From positions 1 through 12,093 of the forward strand of contig SBBK01000225.1 in NCBI GenBank assembly GCA_005240025.1: a DNA stretch of 12,093 bases, written 5' to 3'. The position numbers and the translations under genes are program-made. Shown here one piece after another: positions 6,630-12,093 of this stretch; the stretch's first letter is position 1, and every line of letters begins with the position of its first letter. Source of the stretch: an archaeon. Lineage in GTDB: Archaea; Thermoproteota; Nitrososphaeria; Nitrososphaerales; Nitrosopumilaceae. The notes under the pieces are model-generated. The model did not search any database, was not told where the DNA came from, and worked only from the letters and a program-made list of their open reading frames with translations.

Positions 6630-7762
6630 TTAAAAGAATTTTTCTCGTAATTCTTTCCTGTATCTTAATACTATATCTTTAACATCTTTTGGCAGATCCG
6701 ATATCTTCTTCAGATTTTCTTCCTGCAGTGTATCTTCCGTGAGATCCTCAAATTCATCATACGGGAGCCTGACTGTCTGGGTATCCTGACCGCCCATCCC
6801 GCGGCCTCCTGCCTGAAGGTTCCATCCCGAACTCATAATTATCTTTGAAAGGGTTATGAATTTTCACGCCTCCAGATTTCTTCCGTTTTCAGTCACCTGT
6901 CTTATTATGTATATGGCGTTTGAATCATTTGGAATGCATACTCTCAGTAACATCATTATTCTGCCCGCATCAATACCGAAATACCGTTCTCTTTTCTTTA
7001 GAACGGGAAATTTTTCTTTCATTTCTATCTGGAGTATGTGCTTCTGAGAAAGCGAAATTATGAACCCGTCAACGTCGCAGGGATCATTGGTGGGTTTCTT
7101 CAATATCGATTTCAGATAACCGGTGTAGAATAATTCATTCAGTAACATTGATTCAAGTTTTTGTTTTTCCATATTCATGAAAGCCTTTTTGAGATTTTCA
7201 TCATCCCATCTGTCTTTTCTATAGCTTGGGTGACCCCTGTTTCCCTCCCAGTGTTCAAAGAATTCAGTACCGTCTTTACAAATTTTTCATTTTCGTAAAA
7301 ATAGAGATCCCATTTTAACATTGAATAATCTTTGAGCATTGATTCGAAATCAAAGTCGTCGCTCTCTGTGGACGGGATAGCATAGATGGCACTTACTCCA
7401 GCATTGTCCATATACTCTGCGATTGCATAGAATTGTCTTACCCCATCTCCAAGAACGGTTTTTACATCCAGTTCGTTTTTGGTAGTTTTAATCAGTTTAT
7501 CATGTACAAAAATACAGAACCTGAATTTGTGTGAATCAAGTGATTTTGGACTGACGAGCCAGCAGCCGTGAAACAGTTTTTCTGAATGTTTTTTGAATAA
7601 TCCGGAATTCATTTCCTCTTCAAAACTGGCCTGTGCGGCCAGACCCATGGCTTTATTCTTGGACCAGATTCTCTCAAAAAATGCAATGTGCTGTTTTTTG
7701 GTGGAGCGGACCCCTGCCCTGGAGAACGCTTTTTGCATGATTTTACATACAGTTGCTCTCAT
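6630..7762 (-). pseudogene. Type II restriction endonuclease, PD-(D/E)XK type, broken by a frameshift and an in-frame TGA
   Basis: Three adjoining frames on the minus strand join into one protein of about 377 residues. The first (from ATG 7762) reads ...DLYFYENEKFVK and then drifts into unlikely sequence. Dropping to the frame that starts at 7277 gives KDGTEFFEHWEGN...DRWDDENLKKAF, 33 codons without a stop that run straight into the second frame (ATG 7178). That frame ends at a TGA (6864-6866), and nine further in-phase codons (KFITLSKII) lead to the third frame (6836-6630, MSSGWNLQAGGRGMGGQD). One missing base near 7278 and one TGG-to-TGA change would explain everything. DVDGFIISLSQKHILQIEMK (joined residues about 230-249) fits a D-x(n)-E-x-K nuclease centre. 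The place in the operon, ahead of the glycosylase and methylase, supports the role. The exact restriction family and target are not recognised. The start may be ATG 7762 or ATG 7738 (MQKAF). The separate frames could still be made as fragments, but an active enzyme is unlikely. Confidence 0.8.
7724..7738. repeat. 15-bp direct repeat, copy 2 (at the start of the endonuclease gene)
   Basis: GAACGCTTTTTGCAT is identical to 4239-4253. On the minus strand it encodes MQKAF, a possible alternative start of the endonuclease. An A/T box (minus-strand GAAAAATAAA, about 7763-7772) lies 25-30 nt upstream of that ATG, so the IS end may supply the promoter (inference). Confidence 0.5.
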
Positions 7763-8456
7763 TTATTTTTCATCCCCCGCATGCGGTAGAATTCTTACGG
7801 TGTCCTGTACCCAAGTGCAGAGTGAATACGATTGGTATTGTAGTCATCAAATGCCTGTATGATGACCACCTCAGCCTCCCGGCATTGGCAAAATCACATG
7901 GTCAGATGTACTCCTTTTTGAGGGTACGGTGGAACGATTCTATGTGGCCGTTCTGCTCCTGTGTGCTGTAATAAACTCCAGCCCTGCTCCCAGTATCCTG
8001 ATTGATTTTTGGAAATCGCTGCTGACATACTGATCCGTTATCAACACGTATGACAAGACCTGCAATACATGGCTTGATGCTATTGCGTTGTTGACCGGGA
8101 TGACAGCGTTGTGCCTTGTTGCAGTTGTGTCAAGGGCACATCCTAACCACTCCCCTGTAAAGACGTCAATTACATTGAAGAGGTAACACCACATGTCGGA
8201 GCCGCACCAGACGTATGTCATGTCTGCCTCCCACAGCCTGTCAGGCGCAGTCGGCCTGAGGATCTTCCTGGCTGACCTGATGATATCAGATTGGGTATTT
8301 TGAGGTACGGTCCATCCCGTTTTCGGTATGTTCTCTGCACCTGCTTGCGGTTGACTGGTACACACGGTCTTGACAGGACGGCTGCCATCCTTCCGGTACC
8401 GTAGGTGGGTCGTGCAGATCCAGCCTTTTGTACTGCATATGCAATGGTCTGATTGA
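7759..8456 (-). mobile_element. IS3-type element remnant 2: decayed orfB with DDE core
   Basis: The minus strand shows an IS3-family OrfB split by several frameshifts. In order: NQTIAYAVQKAGSARPTYG and VNRKQVQRTYRKR (8301-8454, HTH_21 region); ARKILRPTAPDRLWEADMTY followed by YLFNVIDVFTGEWLG (integrase core); RVDNGS near 8040; TQEQNGHIESFHRTLKKEYI near 7925-7965; EAEVVIIQAFDDYNTNRIH and SALGYRTP; then an in-frame TAA (7795-7797) and a tail EFYRMRGMKNK ending at TGA 7759-7761. The three acidic residues expected of a DDE transposase are all still encoded: D in ADMTY (about 8224), D in VDNG (8040-8042) and E in IESFH (7938-7940), but in different frames. OrfA and the start of OrfB are absent, replaced by an IS5-type fragment. 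It is inactive. Compared with remnant 1 the wording is similar but clearly diverged, so these are not recent copies of each other. Confidence 0.85.
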
Positions 8457-8772
8457 CTGGAATCTCCCCTGGCTTGCCGGCGCGGCACCATCTTTTGCGC
8501 GACTCCCGCGTATTGCATGACACACAGGGTTTGATGCAAATTCTTGTTGAGGTATTTTCTTCCACTGGTATCCTGTCCTTAATACGTACAGTATGCCATC
8601 TAGCACATTTCGGCAGGATCTGGCAGGTCTGCCGACGGTGCGTGGTTTCTTTTCTTGTGGCAGCACCTTCGGAATTCCGCCCACAGATCATCTGGGATGT
8701 ACCATATGGTCGGTAGCTTGTTTTTTGGCATGGATGGATTCTGGGTGCTGATCCAGATCTGTTACTGTCCGG
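8457..8772 (-). mobile_element. IS5-type transposase N-terminal fragment (DUF4096 region)
   Basis: From the ATG at 8731 the minus strand reads MPKNKLPTIWYIPDDLWAEF; after a one-base frame change it continues KVLPQEKKPRTVGRP, then NVLDGILYVLRTGYQWKKIP and EFASNPVCH. The GRP...R.vldGIlYvLRTGyqWk.iP pattern is the N-terminal DUF4096 region of IS5-family transposases. A possible further piece, RKRWCRAGKP, leads to the junction with the IS3 orfB sequence near 8456. The catalytic domain is missing. Upstream of the ATG lies GGACAGTAAC (minus strand, 8761-8770), which could be the terminal repeat of the element. The exact junction is uncertain by some tens of bases. Confidence 0.7.
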
Positions 8773-9265
8773 GAAGTTAGATCAGATTGTTAATTTTAGG
8801 TTAGGCTCTTAAACATTCTAGAAACAAAATCAATTCTTGGAATATTATTCAATAATTGCTCTGATTGAAATTTCGAATTAATCTAATAAAATTAAAAACC
8901 TAGCAAAACATAGAAAAACCTGGACAGTTACGTCTAATTTTTACATCACATAGTTGATTGAGAATAAAAGCTGGCCGGTCAGCCATTACCAGATTAGCAA
9001 AAGTTGTTTATGTTAATTTCGAACGGATTAGTAGCCAGTTGCCATTTTGGAACCGGCGACCAGCATAGTTTTTCTAAATTCCATTCAAAAATTCAGCCAT
9101 TATTCCCCGAATACCCAAGCCGAGTTCTTGGCGACATTTTCGGAAACAGCAGCCAAGAGGTTTTGAGCCGGATGAGACCCAAGCCAGGCGATCTTGCCGT
9201 AGTCCGCCCGGGGAATTTTTCTAGTCTGTTGAGATCAGGCAAGTCTAATTTTTGTGAGGAAAAAT
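8773..9265. other. Gene-free stretch between the island and ahbAB
   Basis: The left part (8780-8960) is strongly A/T-rich without an open frame of note. It contains GGACAGTTAC at 8922-8931, an inverted near-copy (9 of 10) of 8761-8770. The right part (about 9000-9240) is of more normal composition; a plus frame (9004-9294) and a short minus frame are open, but neither resembles a known protein, and the plus frame runs into the end of ahbAB. Degraded coding sequence is possible. No tRNA was found, so an integration site at a tRNA is not supported. Confidence 0.4.
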
Positions 9266-9266
9266 T
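9247..9266 (-). terminator. A/T hairpin at the stop codon of ahbAB
   Basis: AATTTTT-GTGAGG-AAAAATT is a perfect 7-bp inverted repeat with a six-base loop. On the minus strand it starts within the TAA stop codon (9266-9268) of ahbAB. The layout resembles the palindrome at the stop codon of the surface protein gene. Confidence 0.45.
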
Positions 9267-10285
9267 TAGGCAGGAATGGTCTCCTGTACGCTAAAGTCAT
9301 GCTCGACAAAGTATTCGACTCTGGTCTTTTTGAATTCGCGTGAGCTGAACAAGATGGCATAATCGTCCACCTGGATTTGGCTTTGAATTTTTTTTGCCAT
9401 TGATTTTGCTTCCTCAACTGTCTTGCAGTGGACCATAGAAAAAACGTTGTACGGCCAGTCTTGATATGATGGCCTTTGGTAGCAATGGCTTATTTGTGGA
9501 AATGCACCCAGCATTGCACCAACCTCGTCGATTCTTTGTTCTGGGACGCGCCAGACAATCATGCCGTTTGCGGTAAATCCTGCATCACGATGTCTCAGGA
9601 TTGCGGCAAATCTTCGCATCACGCCTATTTCTTCATAGTATCGCAGTTTTTCAAAAACCTCTTCTTCTGTAAGGCCGAGTTTTTGTGCGGCCTCCAGAAA
9701 CGGTCTGTCTACTACCTGAAGGTCCTTTTGGAGCTGCCTGACAAACTCCTTGTCTTGCTCGGTTGGCACGAATTTGATTTCTTTGATGGATTTTTTCTGT
9801 TCTGTTGGTGCGATTTCTTTTTTGTCATCCGACATCTCGAGTCTTACGCCAATTTTGAAGAGCTTGATAGTAGGCAGGAGACGAACTTTTTGGATGCCCT
9901 CTAGCCTGTGAAATTTGTCAACTTCGGTTTTCAGGTCAGAGCCGGGCGGGGTTGCAAGGGTGAACCAGAGGTTGTACTCATGATTTCTTTCATAGTTGTG
10001 GCTCACACCGGGATGACGGTTTATCTGATTTGCAACGTAATCCAGTTTTTCCGGTAATATCGACAGTGCTACAAGCGAACTTTTGTAACCAAGGCGCCTC
10101 GTATCGAAAATCGCAGATAGTTGTCGTATTATTCCTGTTGATTTTAATCTCGATATTCTTTTTTTGAGGTCATCGTCACTCATGTGGAACCTTTGTGCGA
10201 GCTCCCTGTATGGTTCTGCCACGAGTGGAAACGACCACTGGATTTCGTTTAGAATTTCTTTGTCTATGGCATCCAGTCCAACCAT
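9266..10285 (-). CDS. ahbAB: Siroheme decarboxylase, AhbA-AhbB fusion (Lrp/AsnC-like, NirD-L type)
   Basis: The 339-residue protein has two related halves. Each is a winged helix-turn-helix followed by an AsnC-type ligand domain: about 1-150 (LDAIDKEILNEIQWSFPL, SGIIRQL-like wing, HNYERNHEYNLWFTLATP) and about 178-339 (FLEAAQKLGLTEEEVFEKL, GFTANGMIVWRVPE, SHCYQRPSYQDWPYNVF). The phrases HEYNLWFTL and SHCYxRPxYxDWPYN mark AhbA/AhbB (NirDLGH) rather than a true Lrp regulator. The known reaction is removal of two acetate carboxyl groups from siroheme to give 12,18-didecarboxysiroheme, on the alternative route to haem b (or towards haem d1); active-site histidines and a YN pair are visible. AhbA and AhbB are separate subunits in many organisms; here they are one chain. 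The linker (about 150-178) is charged. ATG 10285 is chosen over upstream codons because the LDxIDKxIL start follows it directly, a TATA-like box lies about 24 nt upstream, and a longer frame would overlap the divergent gene. Gene names follow the family. Confidence 0.85.
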   Translation of the reverse strand: MVGLDAIDKEILNEIQWSFPLVAEPYRELAQRFHMSDDDLKKRISRLKSTGIIRQLSAIFDTRRLGYKSSLVALSILPEKLDYVANQINRHPGVSHNYERNHEYNLWFTLATPPGSDLKTEVDKFHRLEGIQKVRLLPTIKLFKIGVRLEMSDDKKEIAPTEQKKSIKEIKFVPTEQDKEFVRQLQKDLQVVDRPFLEAAQKLGLTEEEVFEKLRYYEEIGVMRRFAAILRHRDAGFTANGMIVWRVPEQRIDEVGAMLGAFPQISHCYQRPSYQDWPYNVFSMVHCKTVEEAKSMAKKIQSQIQVDDYAILFSSREFKKTRVEYFVEHDFSVQETIPA

Positions 10286-10300
10286 GGATTGTAGAATTTG

Positions 10301-10315
10301 GTTTTTTATTAAAAA
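10301..10315 (-). promoter_or_regulatory. Probable TATA box of ahbAB
   Basis: The minus strand reads TTTTTAATAAAAAAC, centred about 24 nt before the ATG at 10285. This supports that start and a leaderless mRNA. Confidence 0.5.
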
Positions 10316-10352
10316 TGTAGCGGGAATGTGCCGAAATATGTGACTGAGTGAG

Positions 10353-10362
10353 GATTTATTTA
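10353..10362 (+). promoter_or_regulatory. Possible TATA box of the polytopic membrane protein gene
   Basis: GATTTATTTA is centred about 30 nt before the ATG at 10388 and about 18 nt before an in-frame TTG at 10376. The spacing fits a very short leader before the ATG better than translation from the TTG. Confidence 0.35.
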
Positions 10363-10387
10363 CTGCAAACCCGTCTTGTATGCACAC

Positions 10388-11176
10388 ATGGAAACGCATG
10401 TAGCTGAGCGCGTTTCTGAGGGGATCAACTACAGAGTCATCGCACTTTGTTTTGCCGGCGGACTTGGATTTCATTACTCGATGGCATATTACGGACTAGT
10501 GGCAGGACAGCTGTCCAGTGCAGGATACATCATTGCCATAGTTTCAATCATCAACCCCCTTGTCACGGGGATTTTTGCCTTCGTTATTGCAGGACTGTAT
10601 AGGATGAGCAAGACCTTTGGCCGCTCATACATTCTTTTGGGAGTTGGCTATCTTTGTGCTGCTGCTGCAGAAACAATCTATGGTGTACAGACAGAAATAA
10701 TGCGAATTGATTCATATCCATCTGTTTCCGACCTGTTTTTTGCGGCACTAAATATTTTTTGGATAGCACACGTTGTTGCCAACATTAGATATTTTGGGAC
10801 TGCGATGGAATACAAAAATCTGATTGTTTTCATTATGATTTTTTGTGCGATTGTATTTTCTTACATTGGTGTTTTGCTTGTCCAGCTTGGAATGGAGCCA
10901 AACTTTGAATTTTTTTATGGACTTTTGTTTGTCGTGCTGGCAGGCATCACACTTCCTTTTGTTGTATATGCTGCGATGCTTTTCAGGGACAGCACGCTCG
11001 GAAGGGCATGGCACATCTTACTACTAGCATTTATGGTCAACATTTCTGGCGATGTGTGGTATTATTACCTCGAAGTTTTTGGCCAGTACGACGTGTACCA
11101 TCCCGTTAACTTTTTTTGGTATGCTGGATATTGGATTCAGACATACGCATTATTCAAACACAAACAAATCTCGTAA
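10388..11176 (+). CDS. Polytopic membrane protein of unknown function, 7-8 membrane segments
   Basis: The 262-residue product is mostly hydrophobic, with about seven or eight membrane segments (near residues 19-38, 46-66, 80-95, 115-128, 142-165, 173-195, 208-224, 240-255). Two places look alike: an acidic residue followed by aromatic residues, a short loop with a tyrosine and proline, and then F/W-rich helix, seen as AETIYGVQTE...SYPSVSDLFF and GDVWYYYLEVFGQYDVYHPV-NFFW. This suggests two duplicated halves. The YPSxSDLFF phrase also occurs in membrane sensor domains of bacterial signalling proteins (from memory), but no histidine kinase, GGDEF or other output domain follows. ATG 10388 is preferred over the in-frame TTG at 10376. 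It is divergent from ahbAB and convergent with the DM13 gene, two bases between stop codons. No function can be given; a link to haem is possible only through the shared promoter region. Confidence 0.75.
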   Translation: METHVAERVSEGINYRVIALCFAGGLGFHYSMAYYGLVAGQLSSAGYIIAIVSIINPLVTGIFAFVIAGLYRMSKTFGRSYILLGVGYLCAAAAETIYGVQTEIMRIDSYPSVSDLFFAALNIFWIAHVVANIRYFGTAMEYKNLIVFIMIFCAIVFSYIGVLLVQLGMEPNFEFFYGLLFVVLAGITLPFVVYAAMLFRDSTLGRAWHILLLAFMVNISGDVWYYYLEVFGQYDVYHPVNFFWYAGYWIQTYALFKHKQIS

Positions 11177-11178
11177 AA

Positions 11179-11799
11179 TCACTGGTTTTTCGGGAATTGT
11201 GCGTGTGCGTAGTATGTATCAAAAGTCGGGCTGTATATGACCAGTATTGAATAGGTTGCGATGTCTGCACCAGTAACGTCATAGTACTGGTCACCTTGCG
11301 ATGCCTTGAGTGGCCCAAGGTCAACTGACTCGGCTATGGTACCGTCTTTAGTCAGATACACGTGCTGATCGATGCCGCTTGTGACCCCAAATTCCTCCAA
11401 CCGCAAAAAGGCCATGTCGCCTGATGCCACAACCGAGGCCTCACCCGCAGCAAGATATCCCTTGAGTCCGCTAATTTGCGTAATTTTGACAAGCTGGATT
11501 TCATTGGAGCCAGATTTTGTTCTGATGTCATCTGGTTTTTCCGCAATAAATGTTGGATGGGCTCTTGATTCTTGCTGCAGCAACTCAAGCGTACCTGACG
11601 GCATTTGCTTTACAATGAATTGCCTTTTTTGCTCATCAAGTGAGACAAATTTTTCATATGTCATGCCAGACTCAAGTTCGTTTAATGCGGATTGGAGTTT
11701 GTCCTGGCGTTCTGGCTGCACATATGACGAGGCCACAACATAATACATTCCGATCAGGAAGGTGCCAATGATTACTGAAATGGCAACGGCCCTAAGCAA
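11179..11799 (-). CDS. Membrane-anchored extracellular DM13-domain protein
   Basis: The 206-residue protein has one N-terminal membrane segment (about 4-24, AVAISVIIGTFLIGMYYVVAS), a charged helical stretch of about 60 residues, and a C-terminal DM13-like domain (about 108-203: GYLAAGEASVVASGDMAFLR, SGIDQHVYLTKDG, LGPLKASQGDQYYDV, YSILVIYSPTFDTYYAHAQF). Known for the family: DM13 domains occur in extracellular proteins and have been proposed to have a redox or electron-transfer role. In this copy the domain has no cysteine, so a redox role should not be assumed. The start is TTG at 11799, immediately after the stop codon of the upstream small membrane protein gene; the next ATG (residue 18) would cut the membrane segment, so TTG is preferred. 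The two genes are probably one operon, translated by reinitiation. The end lies two bases from the stop of the convergent membrane protein gene. Confidence 0.75.
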   Translation of the reverse strand: MLRAVAISVIIGTFLIGMYYVVASSYVQPERQDKLQSALNELESGMTYEKFVSLDEQKRQFIVKQMPSGTLELLQQESRAHPTFIAEKPDDIRTKSGSNEIQLVKITQISGLKGYLAAGEASVVASGDMAFLRLEEFGVTSGIDQHVYLTKDGTIAESVDLGPLKASQGDQYYDVTGADIATYSILVIYSPTFDTYYAHAQFPKNQ

Positions 11800-12063
11800 T
11801 CAGGTCACCGTTTGCAATACAGATTTTGTTAATTTACTATGGATGGCTATTGAAAAAAACATTCCCATTGTAACCCCAAACACCACATGCAATTCAAGGG
11901 ACCCAATCATGACAAGGTTCATGTTTGCCAAAAGGGGTCCAGAGTCGCCAAGCGGGGCACCAGACTGCACCAGCGGTATCATGACAAATACGCTAATTGG
12001 CACAAAAAACACCAAAAACACCACAATCCCAGTCACGATTCCCGCAAGGGCGCCTTTTTTCAT
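11800..12063 (-). CDS. Small membrane protein of unknown function, upstream of the DM13 gene
   Basis: An 87-residue product with two clear membrane segments (about 6-30, ALAGIVTGIVVFLVFFVPIS region, and about 50-75, VMIGSLELHVVFGVTMGMFF region) joined by a short loop (QSGAPLGDSGPLLANMN), and a short basic C-terminus. No known domain is recognised. ATG 12063 is used, but the frame stays open to the window edge, so a longer N-terminus cannot be excluded. Its TGA is followed directly by the TTG of the DM13 protein, so the pair is likely cotranscribed and the two products may act together at the membrane (inference). Confidence 0.6.
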   Translation of the reverse strand: MKKGALAGIVTGIVVFLVFFVPISVFVMIPLVQSGAPLGDSGPLLANMNLVMIGSLELHVVFGVTMGMFFSIAIHSKLTKSVLQTVT

Positions 12064-12093
12064 CGAGGAGATTTCCAGGATTTTGCCAAAACC

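Noticed and set aside
8286-8684. A single novel 132-residue gene
   Set aside because: Its first half is an IS5-type transposase N-terminus; the rest is out of frame with IS3 orfB, so it is a chance reading across a junction.
4269-8772. A CRISPR array, toxin-antitoxin pair or other defence genes in the island
   Set aside because: No regularly spaced repeats, Cas proteins or toxin-like small gene pairs were seen; the 68-codon frame at 6630-6836 is the end of the broken nuclease.
9127-9157. CTTGGC...GCCAAG inverted repeat as a small RNA or attachment site
   Set aside because: Only a 6-bp stem with a long loop, no promoter or T-run nearby; likely chance.
9004-9294. Plus-strand frame of 96 codons between the island and ahbAB
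   Set aside because: It overlaps the end of ahbAB, has no recognisable domain and no clear promoter; judged chance or degraded sequence.
10286-10474. N-terminal extension of the siroheme decarboxylase up to 10474
   Set aside because: It would overlap the divergent membrane protein gene, bypass a well-placed TATA-like box, and add sequence not seen in the family.

Overview
The window looks like a chromosomal segment of an ammonia-oxidising-type archaeon (Thaumarchaeota/Nitrososphaerota, probably Nitrosopumilus-like). This is inference from gene content, with no marker gene seen. The supports are secreted proteins with a thaumarchaeal look, a fused Lrp-like siroheme decarboxylase (AhbA-AhbB) of the alternative haem pathway, an archaeal DM13 protein, and TATA-like boxes centred about 24 nt before several start codons, which suggests leaderless mRNAs.

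Left flank (1-4130): the 3' end of cobalamin-dependent methionine synthase (metH, +) runs convergently into a small secreted protein (-). That gene is divergent from a 939-residue membrane-anchored cell-surface protein (+), which ends in an A/T hairpin overlapping its stop codon.

Accessory island (about 4240-8770), all on the minus strand. In order of transcription it holds an IS5-type transposase N-terminal fragment joined to a decayed IS3-type orfB; a restriction-modification operon made of a restriction endonuclease broken by one frameshift and one in-frame TGA, an intact MIG-like G/T mismatch DNA glycosylase and an intact Dcm-like C5-cytosine methyltransferase; then a second, diverged IS3-type remnant that has lost its catalytic core. 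The intact genes would methylate cytosines and repair the T:G mismatches that arise when 5-methylcytosine deaminates, while restriction appears to be lost.

Right flank (8771-12093): about 500 bp without a convincing gene, then ahbAB (-), divergent from a polytopic membrane protein (+). The latter converges with a DM13-domain protein (-) that is directly preceded by a small membrane protein (-), so those two probably form an operon that continues off the right edge.

The most interesting content is the methyltransferase plus mismatch-glycosylase pair left behind after the nuclease decayed, bracketed by two related but divergent IS3 remnants in the same orientation.
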